Positions 31,723 through 39,229 of a DNA stretch of 64,000 nucleotides are shown piece by piece. The translations under genes were made by a program, and so were the position numbers. Source of the DNA: Amycolatopsis anabasis. Lineage in GTDB: Bacteria > Actinomycetota > Actinomycetes > Mycobacteriales > Pseudonocardiaceae. Numbering within the stretch: the first letter of the stretch is position 1; every line of letters begins with the position of its first letter. Location: assembly GCF_009765355.1 (NCBI RefSeq), contig NZ_VTHK01000008.1, positions 62,001-126,000 on the forward strand, in the 5' to 3' direction. The notes under the pieces are model-generated. The model was not told where the DNA came from. It ran no database searches and worked only from the letters and a program-made list of their open reading frames with translations.

Positions 31723-32628
31723 GTGCTCCGACCGTTCGTGGCGTATCTGAGGGTGTACGAACCCCTGTCCGCCTTCGGCGAGCCGCCCTCGCCGCAACTG
31801 CTCCAGGCGGTCGAGGCCGCGAAGCTGACCAGGGCGTTGGCCGGTGAGCGAGAACAACGCATGTGGCTCAAATCACAGACCGCGGCGCCGGTCCGGTTGC
31901 TGCCCGCGGAGCTCGCCGACGGCCGCGCGGCGCCGTCCACCGGCACCGACGTCCTGGTGCTCGATCCCGCCCAGGTCCCGGTCGTGGGCGAGACCACGGT
32001 CGGGCCCGGTCCGCTGGTCTGCCCGCTCGAGCTGCGGGCCCGGTCGGCCGCCGCGCTGGTGAGCTTCCTCGGCGACGCGCATCCGGCCCTGCGGGCGTCG
32101 GTGCTGGCCGCGGGCGGGCTCACCGCCGAGGCCGTCCGGTCGCGCACGAACGCCGCGCTCGGCGAGGTCGCCAAATCGGCGGTGCACGTGCTGTCGACCA
32201 CCTGGACCGTGCCGCTGCCCTGGTTCGCGCTGATCGATCCGGCGCAGCGGCGGCTCAAACTGGGCACGGGGCGGGCCGATCCGGAACGCGAGCTGTCCTG
32301 GCGGGCGGCCATGCGGGACGCGAAGGAACGGGTGACCGAGGCGCGGGAACTGGTGGAGAGCACCCTCGGCGAATCCGGGCCGACCCGGATCCTCGCCGAA
32401 ACCGCGCGCTGGCTGGACAACTTCCACCCGGAGTCGGCGATCGAACTCGACTACGGCGGTCTGGTGCAGCTGATCGCCGACCCGATCCTCGCCTCGGACA
32501 CCTCGGCCGAAGAGGTGCACAGCATCCTGGACGCGCTGCGCGACGGGAACGTCGAGGAACTCGCCGAACTGTTCCGGGACCTGCGCGAGTACTGGAGCGA
32601 ACTGGCCGCCCGCGAACACCTCAACTAG
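31723..32628 (+). CDS. Conserved hypothetical protein
   Basis: The 301-residue soluble protein begins MLRPFVAYLRVYEPLSAFGEPP. It has a central region LRARSAAALVSFLGDAHPALRASVLAAGG and later VHVLSTTWTVPLPWFALIDPAQRRLKL, RILAETARWLDNFHPESAIELDYGGLVQLI. I recognise it only as a conserved actinobacterial protein of unknown function. There is no signal peptide. The start is the GTG at 31723, shortly after a CAGGGG site. Its 3' end overlaps the convergent asparaginase gene by eight bases. Confidence 0.8.
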   Translation: MLRPFVAYLRVYEPLSAFGEPPSPQLLQAVEAAKLTRALAGEREQRMWLKSQTAAPVRLLPAELADGRAAPSTGTDVLVLDPAQVPVVGETTVGPGPLVCPLELRARSAAALVSFLGDAHPALRASVLAAGGLTAEAVRSRTNAALGEVAKSAVHVLSTTWTVPLPWFALIDPAQRRLKLGTGRADPERELSWRAAMRDAKERVTEARELVESTLGESGPTRILAETARWLDNFHPESAIELDYGGLVQLIADPILASDTSAEEVHSILDALRDGNVEELAELFRDLREYWSELAAREHLN

Positions 32629-33583
32629 CGAACAGGTCCGCGGGCACCCGGATCTCGCCGACCTCGCGTCCGGCGCCGAGCACCAGGCCCGCACCGCGGC
32701 CGAGGCCCTCGAGCACCGAACGGGCCGCCGGATTCTCCGGGAGCGCGCCGAGCGCGCGCAGCGCGGCGACCGCCAGGGGATCGCGGGCCCGGGCGGCGCC
32801 GTCGTCGATCTTGAACGCGATCGCGGTGCCGTCGGGCAGGGCGATCGCCTGCACCCCTTCCGCGCCGACCTTCGCCAGCAGCCCGTCCACCGCGAGCATC
32901 AGCAGCGTGTCGGCGCGGCCGGTCCCGGCGACCAGCCACGGATGCGCCCGCATGGCGTCGGCGATCCGCCGCTCCGGCCCGCCGGTCGCTTGGACCAGCG
33001 TGCCGAACGCGTGGGCGAGTCCGGCGAGCGAGTAGGCGAATAAGGGCGCCCCGCAGCCGTCGACACCGGTGTGCGCGACCGGCTCGCCGGTCAGCTCGGC
33101 GACCGTGTCCGCGATCAGCCGCTGCAGCGGATGCCCGGGATCGGTGTAGGACTCGGTCGGCCAGCCGCGCCGCACGCAGGTGGCCAGCATCGCGGCGTGC
33201 TTGCCGGAGCAGTTCATCGCCGCCCGCCGGGGTGTGACACCGGCTCGGCTCGGCTCGTGCAGCGGCAGCGCGGGCGGGCAGCGCAGCGCCGATTCGTCCA
33301 GGCCGTGCCGCTCGAGCAGGTCCAGCGCGCGGCGGACGTGCCCGGGTTCGCCGTTGTGCGACGCGCACGCGAACGCGAGGTCGGCCGCGCCGGCCTCCAG
33401 TCCCGCCCGGAGCATGCCCAGCGCCTGCAGCGGTTTGGTCGACGAGCGCGGGGAGATCGGGACCTTGACGTCCCCGGCGGTGCGGTGCGCGGAACCGTCC
33501 GGGCGCAGGATCACGCAGGCGCCGCGGTGCACGCTTTCGGTGAAGCCCGAGCGGACGACCTCGGCCAGTACCGGGTTGCTCAC
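32621..33583 (-). CDS. Asparaginase (asparaginase II / thermolabile type)
   Basis: The 320-residue protein belongs to the Rhizobium-type asparaginase II family, unrelated to E. coli AnsA/AnsB. Family residues are PRSSTKPLQALGM (45-57, with the SxxK-type Ser/Lys), CASHNGEPGHV, MNCSGKHAAML and HTGVDGCGAPLFAYSLAGLA. It hydrolyses asparagine to aspartate and ammonia in the cytoplasm. The start codon GTG overlaps the stop of the upstream RsiG-like gene (GTGA), so the two are translationally coupled. Confidence 0.92.
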   Translation of the reverse strand: MSNPVLAEVVRSGFTESVHRGACVILRPDGSAHRTAGDVKVPISPRSSTKPLQALGMLRAGLEAGAADLAFACASHNGEPGHVRRALDLLERHGLDESALRCPPALPLHEPSRAGVTPRRAAMNCSGKHAAMLATCVRRGWPTESYTDPGHPLQRLIADTVAELTGEPVAHTGVDGCGAPLFAYSLAGLAHAFGTLVQATGGPERRIADAMRAHPWLVAGTGRADTLLMLAVDGLLAKVGAEGVQAIALPDGTAIAFKIDDGAARARDPLAVAALRALGALPENPAARSVLEGLGRGAGLVLGAGREVGEIRVPADLFAS

Positions 33584-34191
33584 TCCGGGTCGGCGTCCTT
33601 CGCGCGGCGCTCGGTCGCGAGCAGTTCGTCCACCGACGCGGTGCCGCGCTGGTAGCGGCTCGCGATCTCGGCGTTGAGGGTGTCGACCACGCCCTGCACC
33701 TCGCGCCGCCGCTGCGAGACCGACGCCTCCTCGGCGGCGTAGTTCGCCAGGGTCGCGGTCAGCTTCTCGTCGGTCAGCGCGCCCACGTCGGACAGCCCCG
33801 CATCGCCGACCAGCGCCTCGGCCTGCCGCCGGTGCTCGCCCGCGCGGGTCGGCTCGAGCTGCTGGTGCCGTCCGGAACCGCTCGCCGGGCCGAGCGCGTT
33901 GTCGGAGAGGATCGCGGCCAGCTGGTCGACGATGCTGGTGTCGCCGCCGGTGCTGCGGCGCTGCTGCTCGGCGCGCACGATGTCGATCCGCGCGTGCAGG
34001 AGGCGGCGCAGGTAGGAGAGGTCGGTCTCCTCCTGGGCGGCCTCGTCCCGTCTCGCACGCAGCACGTCCAGTGCCAGCTCGTGGAGACAGCGCACGTAGT
34101 CGGCGTCCAGAACGCGGTCGATACGACGGCGCCCGCCTGGCCGGACTTCGATCACGCGGACATCCTGCTCTATCTCGGGCTCCGGCGCCAT
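33580..34191 (-). CDS. RsiG/AmfC-like c-di-GMP-dependent anti-sigma factor
   Basis: In Streptomyces, RsiG bound to c-di-GMP sequesters the sporulation sigma factor WhiG. The signature is E(X)3S(X)2R(X)3Q(X)3D on two antiparallel helices. This 203-residue coiled-coil protein has a perfect copy at Glu155, Ser159, Arg162, Gln166 and Asp170. A first copy at Glu55, Ser59, Arg62, His66 and Asp70 has His for Gln. Spacing and helical context fit the family, often annotated as aerial mycelium formation protein. It sits between ygfZ and asparaginase on one strand, apparently in an operon. No whiG gene is in the window, but a GGDEF protein is (54.7 kb). Confidence 0.85.
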   Translation of the reverse strand: MAPEPEIEQDVRVIEVRPGGRRRIDRVLDADYVRCLHELALDVLRARRDEAAQEETDLSYLRRLLHARIDIVRAEQQRRSTGGDTSIVDQLAAILSDNALGPASGSGRHQQLEPTRAGEHRRQAEALVGDAGLSDVGALTDEKLTATLANYAAEEASVSQRRREVQGVVDTLNAEIASRYQRGTASVDELLATERRAKDADPE

Positions 34192-34198
34192 AGCCGGG

Positions 34199-35326
34199 TC
34201 ACCCGCGTAACCGCTGCGCCGCTTCCCGGCCGGGCGCCGCGCCCTCCTCGGGGACCGAATCGGGGTCGACCGAGGCCTGCACCACCCGGTCGCCGTCCCC
34301 GGCGAGCAGTTCGGCGTCGATCGGCGCGGACCGTTTGACCAGGGCCAGGGCGACCGGGCCCAGTTCGTGGTGCTGGGCCACGCTGCCGACCCGGCCCACG
34401 ACCTTCTCGCCGAGCCGCACCGGATCCCCGGTCTCCGGGTAGATCTCCGGCGAACCGTCCAGGTGCAGCAGCACCATCCGGCGCGGCGGGCGGCCCACGT
34501 TGTGCACCTTCGACACGGTTTCCTGGCCGCGGTAGCAGCCCTTGGCCACGTGCGCGGCCGAGCCGATCCAGCCCACCTCGTGCGGGATGGTCCGGTCGTC
34601 GGTGTCCACGCCGAGCCGGGGGCGCAGCGATTCCACGCGCAGCGCGTCGAAGGCCCAGCTCCCGGCCGGGCGGGCGCCCGCGTCGGTGAGCCGCTCCCAC
34701 CAGGCGGTCAGCTCGGCGCGGGGCACCACGAGGTCGACGCCGGACCGGCCGGGCCAGGGCATCCGGCGGGCGAAGCCGCCGTCGAACCCGGTGACCGCGT
34801 ACGGCGCCGCCGGGAGCTCGATGTCCACTGTGGACAGGACCTGGTCGGCGTCCGGGCCGAGCAGGGTGAGCACCGCGCGGTCCCCGGTCTCGTCGGTGAT
34901 GTCCACTTTGGACCAGAACTTCATGGCCTCGAGGTAGTCGAGCAGGCGCTGCGGCCCGCCCTTGGGCAGCGCGCTGGTCACCTGTTCGCCGGGGTAGGAG
35001 TCGAGCCAGATGGTGCCGTTCTCATACGCCAGAATCATGTGCGCTTCGACCCGGCCGTGGTGATCCAGGACGAGCGCCTCGGTCCCGGTGTTCTCCGGCA
35101 GCTCGGTCACGTGCTGGGAGATCACCAGGTGCAGCCAGGAAAGCCGGTCTTCGCCGGTCACCTTGAGGACTTCGCGGTGCGAGCGGTCCACCACGGCCAC
35201 TCCCCGGGTGGCGGTGCGCTGCTCGGCGAACGGGTCGCCCCAGTGCCAGGGCACGCCCTGCTCCGGATGGTCGTCCGGCGGGGCCACGGATCCGCGCAGG
35301 TCGAGCAGCGGCGAGTGTTCACGCAT
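34199..35326 (-). CDS. ygfZ: YgfZ/CAF17-like folate-binding Fe-S assembly protein
   Basis: The 375-residue protein has the GcvT-like fold and the diagnostic motif KGCYRGQE (262-269), whose Cys is required in E. coli YgfZ. YgfZ uses tetrahydrofolate in maturation or repair of some [4Fe-4S] enzymes. Also seen are WLHLVISQHVTELPENTGTEALVLDHHGRVEAHM and RPRLGVDTDDRTIPHEVGW. It corresponds to Rv0811c in the mycobacterial gene order, as I recall. The start is the ATG at 35326, divergent from the aminodeoxychorismate lyase gene by 32 bases. The rsiG-like gene follows seven bases after its stop. Confidence 0.93.
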   Translation of the reverse strand: MREHSPLLDLRGSVAPPDDHPEQGVPWHWGDPFAEQRTATRGVAVVDRSHREVLKVTGEDRLSWLHLVISQHVTELPENTGTEALVLDHHGRVEAHMILAYENGTIWLDSYPGEQVTSALPKGGPQRLLDYLEAMKFWSKVDITDETGDRAVLTLLGPDADQVLSTVDIELPAAPYAVTGFDGGFARRMPWPGRSGVDLVVPRAELTAWWERLTDAGARPAGSWAFDALRVESLRPRLGVDTDDRTIPHEVGWIGSAAHVAKGCYRGQETVSKVHNVGRPPRRMVLLHLDGSPEIYPETGDPVRLGEKVVGRVGSVAQHHELGPVALALVKRSAPIDAELLAGDGDRVVQASVDPDSVPEEGAAPGREAAQRLRG

Positions 35327-35358
35327 AGGTCCAACCCTACGCGCGTAGGGTGACCTCC

Positions 35359-36207
35359 ATGCGCGTGCTCGCCTTCCTCGACGGAACCCTGGCCGATCCC
35401 GAAACCCCGCACATCCGGGTCGACGATCTCGGATTGATGCGCGGGGACGGCATCTTCGAGACGATCCTGGTGGTCGACGGCAAGCCGAGAGAACTCGGCC
35501 CGCACCTGGACCGGCTGGGCCGCTCGGCGGCGATGCTCGATCTCCCCGCGCCGGACCGCGCCGCCTTCGAACGCGCGACCCGGCTGGTGATCGACAACTG
35601 GACCGGGGAACGGGAGATCGCCCTCAAACTGGTCTACACCCGCGGGTACGAGGGCGATCCGGAGGCGAAGCCCACCGGGTACGCGCTGGGGCTGTCCATC
35701 GACCCGAAGGTGATCAAGGCGCGGGCCGAGGGCGTCGCGGCGATCACCCTGGACCGCGGGATCGACCCCGGCCTGGCCGAACGCGCGCCGTGGCTGCTGC
35801 TCGGCGCGAAGTCGCTGTCGTACGGCATCAACATGGCCGCGATCCGGGAAGCCGGGCGTCGTGGCGCCCAGGACGTGATCCTCACCGCGAGCGACGGTTC
35901 GGTCCTGGAGGGGCCCACGTCCACGGTCGTGGTCGCGCGCGGGCGGACGCTGTACACGCCGCCGGCGAACATCGGCATCCTGCCGGGCACCACGCAGGCG
36001 GGCCTGTTCCGCGGCGCGGAGCGGGCGGGCTGGACGACCAAGGTGGAACCGCTGCGGCTGGACGATCTGCGCACCGCGGACGGGGTGTTCCTGGCCTCGT
36101 CGGTCCGCAAGGTCACCCGCGTGCACACCCTGGACGGCGAACCGCTGCCCGATTCGGCCGCCGTGCACGCCGAACTCGCCGCCGCCTACGAGTCCGAATA
36201 CGCCTAG
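35359..36207 (+). CDS. pabC: Aminodeoxychorismate lyase / fold-type IV PLP enzyme
   Basis: This fold-type IV PLP enzyme, like branched-chain and D-amino-acid aminotransferases, is predicted to convert aminodeoxychorismate to p-aminobenzoate and pyruvate in folate synthesis. The 282-residue protein has DDLGLMRGDGIFETILV (22-38), the PLP lysine Lys151 in LLGAKSLSYGINMAA, and DGSVLEGPTSTVVVARG. It occupies the Rv0812 position, which supports the lyase assignment; D-amino-acid aminotransferase activity cannot be excluded. The ATG at 35359 is chosen over a GTG three codons earlier. A strong palindrome follows. Confidence 0.85.
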   Translation: MRVLAFLDGTLADPETPHIRVDDLGLMRGDGIFETILVVDGKPRELGPHLDRLGRSAAMLDLPAPDRAAFERATRLVIDNWTGEREIALKLVYTRGYEGDPEAKPTGYALGLSIDPKVIKARAEGVAAITLDRGIDPGLAERAPWLLLGAKSLSYGINMAAIREAGRRGAQDVILTASDGSVLEGPTSTVVVARGRTLYTPPANIGILPGTTQAGLFRGAERAGWTTKVEPLRLDDLRTADGVFLASSVRKVTRVHTLDGEPLPDSAAVHAELAAAYESEYA

Positions 36208-36228
36208 GTCCCGGGCCCGCCGCACTTC

Positions 36229-36277
36229 CATGAGGGGTCCCCTCCAGACAAAATTTGTCTGGAGGGGACCCCTCATG
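36229..36277. terminator. Bidirectional 21-bp palindromic terminator
   Basis: A perfect 21-bp stem (arm beginning CATGAGGGGTCCCCTCCAGA) surrounds AAAATTT. It sits between the convergent aminodeoxychorismate lyase gene and the gene at 36273, whose stop codon lies in the right arm. It is closely related to the hairpin at 50424-50478. The one arm difference (GGGGTCCCC versus GGGGACCCC) is compensated on the other strand. Confidence 0.75.
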
Positions 36278-36998
36278 ACACCTCTGGTCGCGAACCGGGG
36301 TGGCCGTCGAGGGTGGTGAGCAGGGACGCCAGGGCGGGGTGGCCCAGGGCGGTGGCGGAGAGGCAGGCGCGCAGCTCGGCGGCCGCGAGCACCGGGGTCT
36401 CGGTCCGGGCGATCCGCACCACCTGCGGGGTCACCCCTTCCGCCAGGTACGCGGCGAGTTTGTGGTGACCGTCGAGCACGAACCCGGCGCCCGCTCCGCC
36501 CGCGACCCCCAGCAGGACCGTCGCCGGCCGGTGCCCCGACCGGATCGCCTGCCGGTAGTAGGCGACCCGGTCGTCCTCGGCGGGCGGCCAGGTGTCGGTC
36601 GGCACCAGGTAGCGGCCGTCGCCGACCAGTTCCGGGCGGTCCGGGCCGACCTCCGGCACCGACCAGGCGACCGGGGCCGGTTCGTCGGCGAACAGCCGTT
36701 CCGGCCCGCTCAGTTCGTAGTGACCGTCGGCGAGCAGATCGAGCAGGGGCCGCAGGCTGTCGCGCAGCGGGCGGCTCACCTGACCGGTCGCCAGCGCGAT
36801 CCGCAGCCCGCCCCCGAGTTCCGGGCGGCGGCCGGGGGCGCGGGCGACCAGGCGGTGCCCCCCGGTGGCCGGACCGTCCAGCGCGGCGACCGCGCCGCCG
36901 GAGTACAGCAGGCTTTCGGTGAACCCGTGCGGCGTGTCCTCGCCGCGCAGATCGATGACTCCGGCTCCCCCGGTGACCGTGACGCTTTCCACGCTCAC
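36273..36998 (-). CDS. Hypothetical protein with ParB/Srx-like motif, next to pxpBC
   Basis: I do not recognise this 241-residue protein as a whole. A central sequence (GAGFVLDGHHKLAAYLAEGVTPQVVRI) resembles the DGHHR-type active loop of ParB/sulfiredoxin-fold proteins, preceded by YRQAIRSGHRPATVLLGVAGG. The rest is unassigned. The GTG start at 36998 overlaps the pxpC stop (GTGA), so it is translationally coupled to the oxoprolinase genes. A role connected with that pathway is possible but unproven. Confidence 0.7.
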   Translation of the reverse strand: MSVESVTVTGGAGVIDLRGEDTPHGFTESLLYSGGAVAALDGPATGGHRLVARAPGRRPELGGGLRIALATGQVSRPLRDSLRPLLDLLADGHYELSGPERLFADEPAPVAWSVPEVGPDRPELVGDGRYLVPTDTWPPAEDDRVAYYRQAIRSGHRPATVLLGVAGGAGAGFVLDGHHKLAAYLAEGVTPQVVRIARTETPVLAAAELRACLSATALGHPALASLLTTLDGHPGSRPEVS

Positions 36999-37855
36999 AT
37001 GGACGGGTGGAAGCGCACCCGGGTTCCAGGTCGTGCCTGTCCGAGCGCGGGCAGTGACCGTTCGGGCACGACCCCGATCACCGGGTAGCCGCCGGTGGTC
37101 GGGTGATCGGCGAGGAACACCACCGGCCGCCCGCTCGGCGGCACCTGGATCGCGCCGGTGAGGACGCCCTCGCTGGGCAGTTCGGTGTCGCGCCGCCGCT
37201 CGGTCCGCCGCAGCGCGGGCCCCTCCAGCCGCAGCCCGACCCGGTTGGACTCGGCGGCCACCGTCCACTCCGCGGCCAGCTGCTCGGCCGCGTGGTCGAA
37301 CCAGTCGTCGCGCGGCCCGAGCAGCGCGGGCACCTCGAGCCGGTCGGCGAGCTTCGGCGGGGCGACGGTGTCCGCCCCGGCGGGAACCCCGTGCGGGGTG
37401 CCGAGCGGGAGCACGTCCCCCGCCCGCAGCGGCGGCGGGCCGATCTCCGACAGCACGTCCCGCGACCGGCTGCCCAGTTCCGGCGGCACGTCGATCCCGC
37501 CGGAAACCGCCAGGTAGCACCGCAATCCGGTGTCCGGGCCGCCGATCCGCAGCACCTGCCCGGCGGCCAGGTGCACGGGCACGTGGGAGCCAATCTCGCG
37601 GTCCCCGGCCCGCACGCGCACCGCCGGTCCGGTCACCGCGACCGTGCACGAAGCCCGCGCGCGCAGCGCCAGCCCGCCGAGCACCGACTCGATGCCCGCG
37701 CGGTCCTCGGGGTTGCCGACCAGCCGGTTGGCCAGGCGCAGCGCGGGCACATCCAGGGCGCCGGAGGGCGGCACGCCGAGATGCGCGTGGCCGGGCCGCC
37801 CCAGGTCCTGGATCAACGCCGACGCCCCGGGCTCGAGGATTTCGATCTCCCTCAC
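36995..37855 (-). CDS. pxpC: 5-oxoprolinase subunit C (biotin-dependent carboxyltransferase-like)
   Basis: PxpC (KipA/YbgK) works with PxpB and PxpA in ATP-dependent opening of 5-oxoproline to glutamate. The 286-residue protein has EPGASALIQDLGRPGHAHLGVPPSGALD (8-35), ALRLANRLVGNPEDRAGIE, AVSGGIDVPPELGSRSRD and DHPTTGGYPVIGVV. All of these are family hallmarks. The start is the GTG at 37855, overlapping the pxpB stop. PxpA is not adjacent and not in the window. Confidence 0.92.
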   Translation of the reverse strand: MREIEILEPGASALIQDLGRPGHAHLGVPPSGALDVPALRLANRLVGNPEDRAGIESVLGGLALRARASCTVAVTGPAVRVRAGDREIGSHVPVHLAAGQVLRIGGPDTGLRCYLAVSGGIDVPPELGSRSRDVLSEIGPPPLRAGDVLPLGTPHGVPAGADTVAPPKLADRLEVPALLGPRDDWFDHAAEQLAAEWTVAAESNRVGLRLEGPALRRTERRRDTELPSEGVLTGAIQVPPSGRPVVFLADHPTTGGYPVIGVVPERSLPALGQARPGTRVRFHPSM

Positions 37856-38463
37856 GAAACGCTCCGGAACCGCACGCGGTCGCCGGGGGCGAGCAGCGCG
37901 GGCCGGTCGTCCCGGGGATCGAAGAGCACCGCGCCGGTCCGCCCGAGCAGCCGCCAGCCGCCCGGCGACGAGCGCGGGTAGACCCCGGTGAACTCGCCCG
38001 CGATCCCCACCGAACCGGCGGGCACCCGGGTCCGCGGGTTCTCCAGTCGCGGCTGCCGCAGCGGTTCGGGCAGTCCGGTGAGGTAGCCGAAACCGGGGGC
38101 GAATCCGGTGAACGCCACGGTGTACTCGGCGCCGGTGTGCAGTTCCACCACCTCGTCCACGCCGATTCCCGCGGTCCGGGCGATCTCGTCCAGGTCGTCG
38201 CCGTCGTACCGGACGTCCAGGGTGATCTCCCGCGGATCGGCCGCGGGCGGGCGGCTCAGATCCGCGGCCTCGACGAGCGCGCGAACCTCGTCCAGCGCCT
38301 TCGAACCGGGCCGGGCGGCGATCAGCACGCTGCGCGCGCCCGGCACCAGTTCGACGAGATCGGGCAGGGACGCTGAGGCGATCGTGGCGCGCGCGGCGGC
38401 CATCTGCTCCAGGGATTCGCATTCCAGGAGCACCGCGTCGGTCCCGTACCGCCGCCAGCGCAT
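37852..38463 (-). CDS. pxpB: 5-oxoprolinase subunit B (KipI-like)
   Basis: The 203-residue allophanate-hydrolase-subunit-1 family protein has DAVLLECESLEQM, DVRYDGDDLDEIARTAGI, VAFTGFAPGFGYLTGLP, PRTRVPAGSVGIAGEFTGVYPRSSPGGWRLLGRTG. It pairs with PxpC as the PxpBC complex that phosphorylates or activates 5-oxoproline. In B. subtilis the homologue KipI also inhibits a sporulation kinase, but nothing here suggests that role. It is the first gene of a three-gene unit on this strand, 9 bases after the nitrobindin stop. Confidence 0.92.
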   Translation of the reverse strand: MRWRRYGTDAVLLECESLEQMAAARATIASASLPDLVELVPGARSVLIAARPGSKALDEVRALVEAADLSRPPAADPREITLDVRYDGDDLDEIARTAGIGVDEVVELHTGAEYTVAFTGFAPGFGYLTGLPEPLRQPRLENPRTRVPAGSVGIAGEFTGVYPRSSPGGWRLLGRTGAVLFDPRDDRPALLAPGDRVRFRSVS

Positions 38464-38472
38464 CGCGGGCGG

Positions 38473-39096
38473 TCAGCCGGCGACGCGGCGCAGCAGGGCG
38501 GAGACGTGCGGCTGCATCGGCTGGCCGACCATGGCCCGCTCCTCGACATAGCCGAGGTCGCCGTTGTTGACGATCCCGTACAGCCGCTGCGCGCCGGTGA
38601 CCTCCTTGGCGGTGGCCGTGCGGATCACCGCGTCGGTGCCCAGTTCCCAGGACGCCTGGCCGCGGGTCTTGCCGTAGAACAGTTCGAGGATCCCGCTGGA
38701 GTGGGTGAGCAGCAGTTCGATCGTGTCGTCGGCCTGCGGCCGCCACCAGCCGGTCTCGCGCGCCGCCGGGCGGATCACGTTGCCCTCGTCGTCGAGCAGC
38801 CAGGACCGCGCCTCGTGGTAGAGGAACGGGCGGCCGTCGTGCGCGATGGTCAGCTGCTGCGCGAACTTCTTCGGCCCGTCGATCGTGGGGTAGTTGATCT
38901 CCCCCTCGCCGCGCCAGACGCCGACGAGCGGCAGCAGCGCGAGGCACGCGTCGTTGAGGTTCGGGCCCTCGCGCAGGTTGGCGGTGTCCGCCGGGATCGG
39001 CAGGTCCGGAAGGGCGCCGTACGGAGGCAGGTTGCGCCCGCGCGTGCTCTCCGCCCGCTGCTCGGCGGCCTGGATGGCTTCGTCGCCGCTCGTCAT
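38473..39096 (-). CDS. Nitrobindin-like FABP-fold protein (peroxynitrite isomerase family)
   Basis: The 207-residue protein has the nitrobindin/THAP4 beta-barrel. It carries the ligand-mouth motif GVWRGEGEINYP (59-70), then PFLYHEARSWLLDD and ETGWWRP. The C-terminal MVGQPMQPHVSALLRR contains a His at the place where haem-binding members have the proximal ligand. It lies in the Rv0813c position. Haem-binding members convert peroxynitrite to nitrate; whether this copy binds haem is not certain. It has a charged N-terminal extension (1-40). Confidence 0.85.
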   Translation of the reverse strand: MTSGDEAIQAAEQRAESTRGRNLPPYGALPDLPIPADTANLREGPNLNDACLALLPLVGVWRGEGEINYPTIDGPKKFAQQLTIAHDGRPFLYHEARSWLLDDEGNVIRPAARETGWWRPQADDTIELLLTHSSGILELFYGKTRGQASWELGTDAVIRTATAKEVTGAQRLYGIVNNGDLGYVEERAMVGQPMQPHVSALLRRVAG

Positions 39097-39105
39097 GTCG
39101 GTGTA

Positions 39106-39213
39106 CTAGCGCTGGTCCGCGTACAGCCGGTAGACGACGTAGACGGCGAACCAGACGACCGCGACGAACGCGAGCACCAGCAGCGACGTAAACAGGATCT
39201 CCACGACCAGCAC
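39106..39213 (-). CDS. Small single-pass membrane protein
   Basis: A 35-codon open frame starts at GTG 39213 (or GTG 39204). It encodes a short head (VVEIL), one membrane helix (about 7-27, LLVLAFVAVVWFAVYVVY) and the polar tail RLYADQR. It ends nine bases before the nitrobindin start. The amphipathic ends and clean helix look real, but I recognise no family and the ribosome binding site is weak. Confidence 0.5.
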   Translation of the reverse strand: MLVVEILFTSLLVLAFVAVVWFAVYVVYRLYADQR

Positions 39214-39229
39214 AATAGTCCGTACCGGC

